Positions 1 to 5,064 of a stretch of 6,278 nt of DNA are shown one piece after another (the first letter of the stretch is position 1; each line of letters begins with the position of its first letter). The DNA comes from DAOPZC01 sp035353175. GTDB lineage: Bacteria > Verrucomicrobiota > Kiritimatiellia > RFP12 > UBA1067. The stretch spans positions 1 through 6,278 of the forward strand of contig DAOPZC010000133.1 in NCBI GenBank assembly GCA_035353175.1, given 5' to 3'. Below the pieces are notes generated by a model that worked only from the letters and a program-made list of their open reading frames with translations, did not search any database and was not told the DNA's origin. Made by a program: the position numbers and the translations under genes.

Positions 1-25
1 GGCAGCACCGTCGCGGCTCTTCGGG

Positions 26-151
26 ACGGTCACCGGCGGGCGTTCCGCAGCGGCATCGCGGCGGAAGGCGCGACGTCCGCCATCCTCACTGCGCAGGCTT
101 GTTCGTCGGCAGCCGTCGCGCCCGCCGCCGCTTTCCAGATCCCCAGTGCGG
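26..151 (+). repeat. Imperfect repeat, copy A
   Basis: First copy of a degenerate repeat. Landmarks are ACGGTCACCG at 26, GCATCG at 53, CACTGCGC at 87, CGGCAG at 107, CCGCTT at 128 and ATCCCCAG at 139. Copy B repeats the first, second, fifth and sixth landmarks at offsets of 324-329 bp. Copy C (from 5338) repeats the first, third, fourth and fifth in the same order with nearly equal spacing. The copies are diverged between landmarks, so the relationship rests on collinear short words and needs a proper alignment. Confidence 0.4.
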
Positions 152-354
152 GCATCGTCAGCCCCTTCCTCGCCCGCCACCGCATGCACACGGGCTCACG
201 CTCGCGGCGCGTGCCTCTGGCACGCCATACCGGAATCCGGAACCGGCCCGCCACGCGGCGTTGCGGGATGATATTCAGGGGCGCACGCGTGGCGGGCCTT
301 GCGGATCGGGGCCAGCCGCTTCCGCTTGGTGGCCCCGCCCGCATCCGGACCGGT

Positions 355-476
355 ACGGTCACCGCCGCTTCGCTTGCCGCATCGGCAAGGGCGGAGTCCA
401 GCGCGCCGGCCCGCCGCGTCGCACGCTCCTTGCGGGCCTCTGCGCTCGACTCCGCTTTTTACCATCCCCAGCGCGT
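355..476 (+). repeat. Imperfect repeat, copy B
   Basis: Second copy of the degenerate repeat, in direct orientation with copy A. It has ACGGTCACCG at 355, GCATCG at 379, CCGCTT at 452 and ATCCCCAG at 464, followed by CGCG where copy A has TGCG. Its period from copy A is about 326 bp, which suggests an old tandem duplication. It lacks the CACTGCGC word shared by copies A and C. Confidence 0.4.
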
Positions 477-557
477 CGCGCGCCGCCGACACTCCGCGCC
501 CGCAACCCGCATCCCCATCGCGGGGAGCCGCTGCGCGGAACCCTGCGGGGCGTGGCA

Positions 558-596
558 GGTGTAGCAACTCGGCGCTTCACGCGAGTTTGCTACACC
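558..596. other. Strong hairpin 1 (14 bp with one bulge)
   Basis: GGTGTAGCAA (558-567) pairs with TTGCTACACC (587-596). After a single bulged T (586), CTCG (568-571) pairs with CGAG (582-585), leaving a 10-nt loop. The stem is mixed in base composition, so it is not simply a by-product of high GC. It is followed by CCCTCAAGTTTTGGGG, which has a short T-run about 13 nt downstream, so it is not a classical terminator. It opens a run of three hairpins ending at 734. Confidence 0.6.
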
Positions 597-615
597 GCGT
601 CCCTCAAGTTTTGGG

Positions 616-651
616 GCCCCCTGGGGGAAGTGAGCGCAGCGAGCAGGGGGC
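616..651. other. Hairpin 2 (8 bp perfect stem)
   Basis: GCCCCCTG (616-623) pairs perfectly with CAGGGGGC (644-651) across a 20-nt loop. The loop holds GAGCGCAGCGAG, which is itself partly self-complementary. The GGGGCCCC word just upstream could form competing pairs. This is the second of three successive hairpins in the noncoding region beyond the 3' end of the terminase gene. Confidence 0.5.
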
Positions 652-692
652 AGCTTAGAAGCCCCTAACCGAAACCCCGCCACAACCGTTTC

Positions 693-734
693 CCGCGCCT
701 GCGCCGCGCCAACGGTCCGGCGTCGCAGGCGCGG
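693..734. other. Hairpin 3 (11 bp outer and 5 bp inner stem)
   Basis: CCGCGCCTGCG (693-703) pairs with CGCAGGCGCGG (724-734). Inside it, GCGCC (706-710) pairs with GGCGT (719-723, one G-U pair) around the loop AACGGTCC. An alternative pairing of ACCGTT (685-690) with AACGGT (711-716) would break this structure, so two conformations are possible. It could belong to an RNA, a packaging site or a replication origin; nothing here decides between them. Confidence 0.55.
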
Positions 735-825
735 CGGGCGCGCCCGTGCGGACGGCCTCGCGCCTGTCGGCCGTTGCCGCACGCTGAGCGGCGGGCCCGG
801 CGGCGGCCGCGCCGGGGGACCTTTA

Positions 826-882
826 GGGGGGGGGGCTTCGCTGCAGGGGGGGGAGGCCCCAGGGGGAGGGGGGAAGGGGGGG
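826..882 (+). other. Cluster of five long G-runs, G-quadruplex candidate
   Basis: Runs of 10, 8, 5, 6 and 7 consecutive G lie at 826-835, 846-853, 862-866, 868-873 and 876-882, with spacers of 1-10 nt. The four later runs fit the usual intramolecular G-quadruplex pattern on the plus strand. The equivalent C-runs are on the minus strand, which is the coding strand of the nearby terminase gene. Homopolymers of this length are also prone to slippage and sequencing error, so exact run lengths should be treated with caution. Confidence 0.6.
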
Positions 883-900
883 CGACCTCTGGCGGGAGAC

Positions 901-962
901 ACACATTTTCAAAATTCGCACAAAAAATTGCGCGGAATTTTGTGGGTTTTTTTGCCCAAAAG
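901..962. terminator. AT-rich island with hairpin and T-run, terminator candidate
   Basis: A sharply AT-rich patch inside GC-rich DNA. CACAAAAAATT (919-929) pairs with AATTTTGTG (936-944), with a 2-nt bulge, around the loop GCGCGG. Seven T follow at 947-953, giving a plus-strand hairpin plus T-run. Read on the minus strand, the same hairpin lies just beyond the stop codon of the terminase gene and its 3' arm is T-rich, so a bidirectional terminator is plausible. The island could instead be an easily melted part of a replication origin. Confidence 0.45.
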
Positions 963-966
963 ACGG

Positions 967-1521
967 TTAGGGTGCCGCGCTGCTTTCGCGGGCCGCGACC
1001 TCGACCGGCTTCGCCGCCTCGCGCTCGCCGGCCGCGCGGACCGCCTCCATGATGCGGGCGAACTCCGCCGCGTTCTCGATCTTGACCACGCCCGCCATGC
1101 CGGACAGGTTCACGTTCGTGTTCTGCTCGACCGCGATCTTCACGGGCTCGGTCAGCCCGAGGCTCTTTTCAAGATCCTCCAGCGCCCGCAGCCTGTCGGC
1201 CGCGTTGCGCGAGTGTTCCGCGATGTGCTTGCGCTTTTCGAGGATCCAAAGCCGGTCCACGCCCATGCGCTCCACCGACTCGTCGCGCAGGAACGCGATC
1301 CGCGCCCGGACCGTCGCGTCGCGCATCAGCCGCGCCGCCGACGCGCCCGCCGCGTCGCGGTCGGTCGCGCCGAACGCCCTGCAGTACGCCTCGGTGTTGT
1401 TGCCCCAGCACTCGCCCGCCACCTCCTGGCAGAACGACTCGCGCTTGCGCGAGCGCAGGGCCTGCGCCGCAGGGGCGAAGTTCTTGTCGCGGTCGAAGAG
1501 GTCGGGCACGGGCGTTTTCAT
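967..1521 (-). CDS. Terminase small subunit
   Basis: A 184-residue protein that looks like a phage terminase small subunit of the Terminase_2 type. These proteins bind the packaging site on concatemeric DNA and recruit the large subunit motor. The N-terminal half (about residues 22-80) has the family pattern: a basic start (RSRKRESFCQE), then NNTEAYCRAFGATDRD as the DNA-binding helix-turn-helix region, then a third helix with RLMRDATVRARIAFLRDE. Residues 104-124 (SRNAADRLRALEDLEKSLGL) match the usual 'lead to AlkALe lLgkhlGL' stretch that precedes the oligomerisation part. The C-terminal tail is charged and Ala/Glu-rich. The length is normal for the family. The ATG start is at the 3' edge of the divergent promoter region; the ribosome binding site is weak. 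No large terminase gene follows downstream (positions 1-966), which is unusual because the two subunits are normally adjacent. Confidence 0.8.
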   Translation of the reverse strand: MKTPVPDLFDRDKNFAPAAQALRSRKRESFCQEVAGECWGNNTEAYCRAFGATDRDAAGASAARLMRDATVRARIAFLRDESVERMGVDRLWILEKRKHIAEHSRNAADRLRALEDLEKSLGLTEPVKIAVEQNTNVNLSGMAGVVKIENAAEFARIMEAVRAAGEREAAKPVEVAARESSAAP

Positions 1522-1561
1522 GGCTCAGGTGTACCAAACCGACGCCGCGCCCTGCAAGGCG

Positions 1562-1567
1562 AATCGT
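1562..1567 (-). promoter_or_regulatory. Possible -10 element for the terminase gene
   Basis: TACGAT on the minus strand lies 41 nt upstream of the terminase start and has 4 of 6 consensus bases, including the key T-A----T positions. No good -35 box sits at the right spacing. It lies within the same short intergenic stretch as the plus-strand promoter candidate, so the two could interfere. Confidence 0.25.
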
Positions 1568-1575
1568 AAGACGAC

Positions 1576-1605
1576 TTGACACGACCAAACAGACAGTGTT
1601 ACGTT
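1576..1605 (+). promoter_or_regulatory. Candidate promoter of the replication operon
   Basis: A perfect -35 hexamer TTGACA (1576-1581) is followed after 18 bp by TACGTT (1600-1605), which keeps the three most important -10 positions. It lies 35 bp upstream of the first operon gene and in the intergenic region shared with the divergent terminase gene. The word ACGAC flanks the -35 box at 1571 and 1581, exactly 10 bp apart, which could be a binding site for a repressor such as the helix-turn-helix protein encoded just downstream. Confidence 0.5.
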
Positions 1606-1640
1606 ACGCGGAAAAGCAGCAATGTGCAGAAAGGGGAAAC

Positions 1641-1850
1641 ATGACCAGACCAGCACCTCGCTCAACCGCAGCCGGAGAGGTCCGGCTGCTGACGCGCGGC
1701 GAAGTCGCCGCGATCATGCGCGTCACGCCGCGCTCGGTCAACAACTGGGTGGCCCAGGGCATCCTCCGGCCGGTCCGCCTGCCCGGCCGGCAACGCGCCC
1801 GCGGCTACCTCGCGAGCGATGTCGGGCGCATTCTCGAATCCCGGGTGTGA
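1641..1850 (+). CDS. Excisionase/AlpA-like helix-turn-helix protein
   Basis: A 69-residue DNA-binding protein of the MerR/excisionase (HTH_17, AlpA-like) type. The diagnostic stretch spans residues 16-65: LLTRGEVAAIMRVTPRSVNN is the helix-turn-helix, WVAQGILRPVRLP is the wing, and GYLASDVGRIL is the closing 'sDv..iL' helix. Such proteins act as excisionases (recombination directionality factors) or as small transcriptional regulators of phages, satellites and integrative elements. The ATG at 1641 is preferred over an in-frame start at 1596 because AAGGGGA lies directly upstream with good spacing. The gene is first in the operon, just behind the candidate promoter, and only 4 bp separate it from the next gene. 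That position suits a regulator of its own operon. No integrase is visible in the window, so the excisionase role is unproven. Confidence 0.8.
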   Translation: MTRPAPRSTAAGEVRLLTRGEVAAIMRVTPRSVNNWVAQGILRPVRLPGRQRARGYLASDVGRILESRV

Positions 1851-1854
1851 GAGC

Positions 1855-2226
1855 ATGCCGCATGACCCCTTCAACAGCCGCTGGATGCCGCTGCCGATTC
1901 AGGCGAGGCTCGACCTGCTCAGGGCGAAGCGCTACGCCGCGCTCATCGTGTGGGAGACCCTCCTGTGCGACGCGCTGCGCAACGGCACCTGGCGGACCTC
2001 GCTGCCGGCCTCGGCCGTCCAGAGGGAGACGCGGCTTTCGCACCCCACCATACGCAAGGCGCAGAAGGACCTGCTCGACGCCGGCTACATCCGGATCATA
2101 TCGGGCGGCGGCGGCACGCGGAAGAAGATCACCTTCGGCCTCACGCCGATCGAGAACTTCGGCGGCAGGCCCGCCGCGCCGCCGGACCAGAAGGAACCCA
2201 AACCCACGGGAGACTGGAAGCTATGA
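1855..2226 (+). CDS. Winged-helix replication protein (initiator N-terminal-like)
   Basis: A 123-residue protein with a winged helix-turn-helix at about residues 47-97. TSLPASAVQRETRLSHPTIR supplies the two DNA-contacting helices, KAQKDLLDAGYIRII the 'L..aGyI' strand, and SGGGGTRKKITFGLTP the basic glycine-rich wing. This is the arrangement of the N-terminal DNA-binding domain of phage replication initiators (O-like or DnaD-like). The order of genes, ahead of a DnaD-tail-like gene and a DnaB-like helicase, supports a role in origin recognition. The tail (PAAPPDQKEPKPTGDWKL) looks disordered. The ATG at 1855 is 4 bp after the previous stop; an in-frame ATG at 1819 would overlap that gene by 32 bp and is less likely. 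Its stop overlaps the next start in an ATGA, so translation is probably coupled. The fold is clear; the exact role is inferred. Confidence 0.65.
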   Translation: MPHDPFNSRWMPLPIQARLDLLRAKRYAALIVWETLLCDALRNGTWRTSLPASAVQRETRLSHPTIRKAQKDLLDAGYIRIISGGGGTRKKITFGLTPIENFGGRPAAPPDQKEPKPTGDWKL

Positions 2227-2486
2227 CAACCGCCACTAAACCGCCCCGCGCGTTCACGCCGCCGACCGAGGCCGAGGTCGCCGACTACGCGGCCGGCCTC
2301 GGCATGGACGACCCGCCCGCGCTCGCGCGGCAGTTCGTCGCGTGCTACGCGCCCGCCTGGCGCGATACCCTCAACCGCCCGGTCCGCAACTGGAAGCTGA
2401 AGTTCCGGCAGGTCTGGGCCAGACGTGTCAAACGCCCCGCCGCCGCCAAACGCAAAACCGTCCCCATGGGCAACTGGGAGCTTTAG
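2223..2486 (+). CDS. Short protein resembling the C-terminal tail of DnaD-like phage replication proteins
   Basis: An 87-residue protein. Residues 10-67 follow a pattern I know from the C-termini of phage replication proteins of the DnaD-like group: 'F.PPT.eEV..Y....g...dp..F...Y...gW.......v.dWK...R.W'. Here it reads AFTPPTEAEVADYAAGLGMD, then ARQFVACYAPAWRDTLNRPV, then RNWKLKFRQVWARR. In the family this tail follows a winged-helix domain in the same chain and is thought to contact the helicase or single-stranded DNA. Here it is a separate gene overlapping the winged-helix gene by ATGA, so the two products probably act together. A basic linker (residues 67-78) leads to the end PMGNWEL. The ribosome binding site is GGGAGA inside the end of the previous gene. 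Confidence 0.6.
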   Translation: MTTATKPPRAFTPPTEAEVADYAAGLGMDDPPALARQFVACYAPAWRDTLNRPVRNWKLKFRQVWARRVKRPAAAKRKTVPMGNWEL

Positions 2487-2488
2487 CC

Positions 2489-2728
2489 GTGCAGACCTAC
2501 GCGAACCTCAGCGGGAACAGCAACGTCGAACGATACTCGAGTTTTCAGCAGGCCATCATCGTCCGCTTCAAAGACAAGTGGGTGTACGCCTACATGGCCT
2601 ACACGGCGGGCCAGCCCGCCGTCGACCGCATGCAGGCCCTCGCGCAGGCGGGCCGGGGCCTGAACTCCTTCATCGCCCGCACGAAACCCGCCTACAGCCA
2701 GAAGTGGTACGACGTCGACATCGGCTAA
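2489..2728 (+). CDS. Small KTSC-like protein
   Basis: A 79-residue protein starting at a GTG, 2 bp after the previous stop, with GGGAG 10 nt upstream inside that gene. It resembles small standalone proteins related to the KTSC domain: NLSGNSNVERY, a strand 'IIVRFKDKWVYAYM' (the F.dG.vY.Y equivalent), a middle helix, then GLNSFIARTKPAYSQKW, which corresponds to the 'g.gLNsfI.r..k..Y' end. The KTSC fold is a short beta sheet with one or two helices, common in phages and mobile elements. Its biochemical role is not known, and I cannot assign one. Being locked between the two initiator-like genes and the helicase suggests that it is made with the replication proteins. It has no signal peptide or membrane segment. 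Confidence 0.55.
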   Translation: MQTYANLSGNSNVERYSSFQQAIIVRFKDKWVYAYMAYTAGQPAVDRMQALAQAGRGLNSFIARTKPAYSQKWYDVDIG

Positions 2729-2760
2729 GCCGCCGCCCGCCGCAGAAAGAAAGGCAAACC

Positions 2761-4047
2761 ATGCAGACAGACATCGAGACCGACATCGAGGCCGCACTGA
2801 TCGGCTGCTTCATGCTCGACTACCCCGGCACCGTGTCCGAAACCGCCGACTTCTCCATCACGCCCGAGATGTTCGTCTCGGGCCTCGCCCGCCAGACGTT
2901 CGAGGCCATCCAGTCGCTCGCCGCCGACAAGTCGCCGATAGACCCGCTCACCGTGCGGCAGAAGCTAGGCCGTTACGGCGAAGGCGGCGAGGCGATCTCC
3001 GCCTTCCTCTGCGGCGCGATCGACATCACGCCCACCGCCGCGCACGCGGGCTACTACGGCCAGCTCCTCCGGCAGCGCCACGAGACCCGCCGCCTGCGCC
3101 AGATCCTGCACGCGTCGGCACGCCGCCTCGACGACGAGCCGGCCGACATGGTCCAGGCCGACCTCATGCGGCAGCTCGAACGCAACGACCCCGACCCCGC
3201 GCAGGACGGCATCACCTTCGCGCAGGCCACCGACCAGGCGGTCGAGACCTTCAGGCAGATCGCCGCCGGAACCGGCGGCATCAAGACCGGCCTCGCGTTC
3301 CTCGACTCCGCGGGCGGCATCCAGGAGGGCGAGCTGATCATCATCTCCGGCAAGGCCGGGAGCTGCAAAACCACGCTCGCCCGCCAGATCCTCGGCCACG
3401 TCTGCGGCAACGAGGGCATCCCGTCCGCGCTGGTCACGCTGGAGATGACCGAGTCGCAGATCGCCGCGCAGACGCTCACCGACCGCTCGCAGACCAGTTA
3501 CCGCAAGTTCATGGCGGGCGTCGCGGACGAGCAGGACTGGGCGCGGCTCTTCGCGGCCAAGGCCAAGGCCGAGAAGTGGCCGCTCGCCATCACGTCCCGC
3601 ACGCGCACGCCGACGCGCCTCGCGGCCTACGTCCGCAAGGTGGTCCGGCGCGGCGCGAAACTCATCGTGCTCGACTACCTGCAGGCCATGCAGGCGGATC
3701 CCGCCATGGCGCGGTCCAACATTGAGCAGCAGGTCACCTTCGCGTCGAACACCGTGCGCGACCTCGCGGTCAACCTCGGCGTCCGCTTCATCGTGGTCTC
3801 CACCGAATCGCGCGAGGGCGAGCTGCGCTACTCCGACGCCCTGCGCTACGACGCGTGGAAGTGGTTCCGCATGATCCAGCCCGAGGAGAACAACGAGGAC
3901 AACCCCGTCTACCATCTGGAGGTCAAGAAGAACCGCTTCGGGGTTGTCCCCAAAACCGTCCGACCGCTCTACCGCGTGGGCGACCGGCTGCTGACAGATA
4001 CGGAGTGGCTTGAACATTCAAACAGGAGACAACTCTACGGAAGATAG
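2761..4047 (+). CDS. DnaB-family replicative DNA helicase
   Basis: A 428-residue helicase of the DnaB type, the hexameric ATP-driven motor that unwinds DNA at the replication fork. Residues 1-105 form the helical N-terminal domain (EAALIGCFMLDYPG is its typical start). The RecA-like domain follows: Walker A GKAGSCKTT at 197-205, motif H1a with VTLEM and the catalytic Glu228, Walker B LIVLDYLQAM at 301-310 with Asp305, motif H4 around IVVSTESREGELRYSDALR (344-362), and KKNRFG at 389-394 near the arginine-finger region. Two positions are odd: the last Walker A glycine is Cys202 (TGC), and the H4 'SQ' is Ser347-Thr348. The ATG has AGAAAGG 6 nt upstream. The last 15-20 codons become AT-richer and use AGG and AGA, so the end may lie within the inserted block. 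Confidence 0.9.
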   Translation: MQTDIETDIEAALIGCFMLDYPGTVSETADFSITPEMFVSGLARQTFEAIQSLAADKSPIDPLTVRQKLGRYGEGGEAISAFLCGAIDITPTAAHAGYYGQLLRQRHETRRLRQILHASARRLDDEPADMVQADLMRQLERNDPDPAQDGITFAQATDQAVETFRQIAAGTGGIKTGLAFLDSAGGIQEGELIIISGKAGSCKTTLARQILGHVCGNEGIPSALVTLEMTESQIAAQTLTDRSQTSYRKFMAGVADEQDWARLFAAKAKAEKWPLAITSRTRTPTRLAAYVRKVVRRGAKLIVLDYLQAMQADPAMARSNIEQQVTFASNTVRDLAVNLGVRFIVVSTESREGELRYSDALRYDAWKWFRMIQPEENNEDNPVYHLEVKKNRFGVVPKTVRPLYRVGDRLLTDTEWLEHSNRRQLYGR

Positions 4048-4108
4048 ACGCGCATAGAAGACGTGTTATGCAAACACAGCGAGATTTCTGGTTCAGAAGG
4101 GCAACACT
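4048..4108. other. Convergent gap between helicase and HEPN genes
   Basis: These 61 bp separate the stop codons of two convergent genes. The only structure is a 5-bp stem, TTCTG (4086-4090) with CAGAA (4094-4098) around GTT, without a T-run on either strand. I do not call a terminator. Transcription from one gene may run antisense into the other. Confidence 0.4.
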
Positions 4109-4894
4109 TCAACTCTTCTGTTGTTCTTGTGCCGCTTGATACTCTTGACTTGGCCATACTTTATGAAATTCGGCCATCAGGGATTCGATCAACCGCATGC
4201 AGAACTCATGTGAATCTAGGAAGTACTTTGGAATCATGGGCAATGATTGTCCTTGTTGGACACGTGCATGGGAACCAGCTTTATTACAGTATATCGCATT
4301 GGCTTGTCCTCTGTCATGAATGTAGACGTCGCGGGTCGCCTTTATCTCAATGAACTGATGATACGCGGGTATCTCGAGAATATTGAATCCACAAATCTCT
4401 GACGCAACCTCTGCGAACTCCCGCGGTGATTTGTAAGACAATTCATTGATAAGGGCGGAGATCGCCGCAAGATGGACTCCCTCCAGCGAGCTGCATTCAA
4501 AAATTGTTGATAAAGCAATCGAACGCTTTGCGCCTATTTTCTTGGGGTACTGAAGAAGTATGAGTCGCAAACAATCACCAAGCACGGTTTCGGTGATCGT
4601 CACCAATTGGTAAATGCCGTTCTTCGCAAGCTCAAAAGCAGAAAGGTGTTGGTAGTGCCCGATAATGTCTTTCTTAGCGTATTGATTCTCACCAACGATG
4701 GCTTGCCCATCAGGACGGACTCCAAGGGGGTACGTAAGTTTGATCTGCTCATCCGCTGACTGCTGAATATTCTGAACGGCCAGCGCAAAGGCGTTGTGAG
4801 AGAGTTGAATCAACTCGCCCAATTTAAAAAGTTGGGCCATCGACGCATTCAAGGTTCGATAGAGCGTATCGCCAAACTCAACATGCCGAGTCAT
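4109..4894 (-). CDS. HEPN-type protein with Rx4H motif, candidate RNase or defence protein
   Basis: A 261-residue, mostly helical protein. KATRDVYIHDRGQANAIY (185-202) contains Arg188-Asp189 and His193, the Rx4H motif of HEPN domains with the usual polar residue after Arg. In many HEPN proteins this motif is the metal-independent RNA-cleaving site, found in abortive-infection and toxin-antitoxin systems. Residues 85-116 (SAFELAKNGIYQLVTITETV and following) fit the first long HEPN helix, and 223-245 the closing helix. Residues 1-80 are a helical region I do not recognise. The ATG at 4894 is chosen because GGAGGT lies 5 nt upstream; the frame stays open to a TTG at 5035, but that extension lacks such a site. 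Codon use and GC content differ from the neighbours, pointing to separate ancestry. No antitoxin gene is seen beside it, so it may act alone or serve a non-defence role. Confidence 0.6.
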   Translation of the reverse strand: MTRHVEFGDTLYRTLNASMAQLFKLGELIQLSHNAFALAVQNIQQSADEQIKLTYPLGVRPDGQAIVGENQYAKKDIIGHYQHLSAFELAKNGIYQLVTITETVLGDCLRLILLQYPKKIGAKRSIALSTIFECSSLEGVHLAAISALINELSYKSPREFAEVASEICGFNILEIPAYHQFIEIKATRDVYIHDRGQANAIYCNKAGSHARVQQGQSLPMIPKYFLDSHEFCMRLIESLMAEFHKVWPSQEYQAAQEQQKS

Positions 4895-4899
4895 TCTAG

Positions 4900-4905
4900 A
4901 CCTCC
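4900..4905 (-). promoter_or_regulatory. Ribosome binding site deciding the HEPN start
   Basis: GGAGGT on the minus strand, 5 nt before the ATG at 4894, is a near-perfect Shine-Dalgarno sequence. It decides between this ATG and a longer frame opening at a TTG at 5035, which would add 47 residues including a hydrophobic run and has no such site. Confidence 0.75.
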
Positions 4906-5062
4906 AGATCCAAATCAAGTAACGAGCCCATGAGCATAATGAACTCAGAGCAGAACCAAGTACAAGTCTTTCAAGAATTTGCTCCGAAGGCAAGCCGTGT
5001 TCTTCTCGTTGGTTCAAGCCCCATGCGCGACACAAAAAGGCACAGAGCCTATTAAGATAAAC
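4906..5062 (-). promoter_or_regulatory. Upstream region of the HEPN gene
   Basis: Low-GC stretch that should hold the HEPN promoter. On the minus strand, TTGTAC (4958-4963) stands 18 bp from CATTAT; both are weak matches to the -35 and -10 consensus. I give this only as the best candidate seen. Confidence 0.25.
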
Positions 5063-5064
5063 GA

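Larger units (their letters stand above)
1..557. other. GC-rich region without a recognisable gene
   Basis: No convincing gene is seen here. Open frames exist on both strands, but their translations are dominated by Arg, Pro, Ala and Gly, they overlap one another in several frames, they lack clear ribosome binding sites and they show no recognisable domain. This is what very GC-rich noncoding DNA produces, because stop codons are rare in it. The stretch does contain an imperfect repeat of about 326 bp period (described separately) and many short GC palindromes. A decayed gene, a packaging or replication site, or an untranslated RNA are all possible. Confidence 0.6.
4007..5062. other. Low-GC block, probable transferred insert carrying the HEPN gene
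   Basis: Base composition drops clearly between about 3990-4015 and 5055-5065, while both flanks are very GC-rich. Two short repeat pairs lie near the edges. GGCTTGAAC (4007-4015) is inverted at 5012-5020. AAGATA followed by GACGCG (4041-4052) recurs in direct orientation at 5054-5068 with 3 extra bases. No transposase or integrase lies inside, so this is not a self-mobile insertion sequence. It is better read as a cargo gene acquired by recombination. The exact edges are uncertain and the repeats are short enough to be partly chance. Confidence 0.5.

Noticed and set aside
30..668. Several overlapping open frames on both strands, up to 189 residues
   Set aside because: Arg/Pro/Ala-rich translations, mutual overlap, no ribosome binding sites and no domains; expected from stop-poor GC-rich DNA.
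459..904. Minus-strand frames of 147 and 79 residues
   Set aside because: Proline- and arginine-rich products of the G-run and hairpin region; no family resemblance.
928..1588. Frames opposite or overlapping the terminase gene in other frames
   Set aside because: They shadow a gene with clear family features and show no domain of their own.
2965..4017. Minus-strand frame of 350 residues opposite the helicase
   Set aside because: Antisense shadow of a gene with full helicase motifs; the long open frame follows from its GC-rich third positions.
4063..4353. Plus-strand 96-residue frame in the low-GC block
   Set aside because: Antisense to the end of the HEPN gene, no convincing ribosome binding site, no domain.
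5000..5028. tRNA T-arm-like sequence (GGTTCAAGCC)
   Set aside because: The flanking stem pairs poorly and no acceptor or anticodon arms can be built around it.
4895..5035. N-terminal extension of the HEPN protein to a TTG start, with a hydrophobic run
   Set aside because: The ATG at 4894 has GGAGGT at ideal spacing and the TTG has none; the run is broken by Arg and Ser and is not a clear membrane segment.
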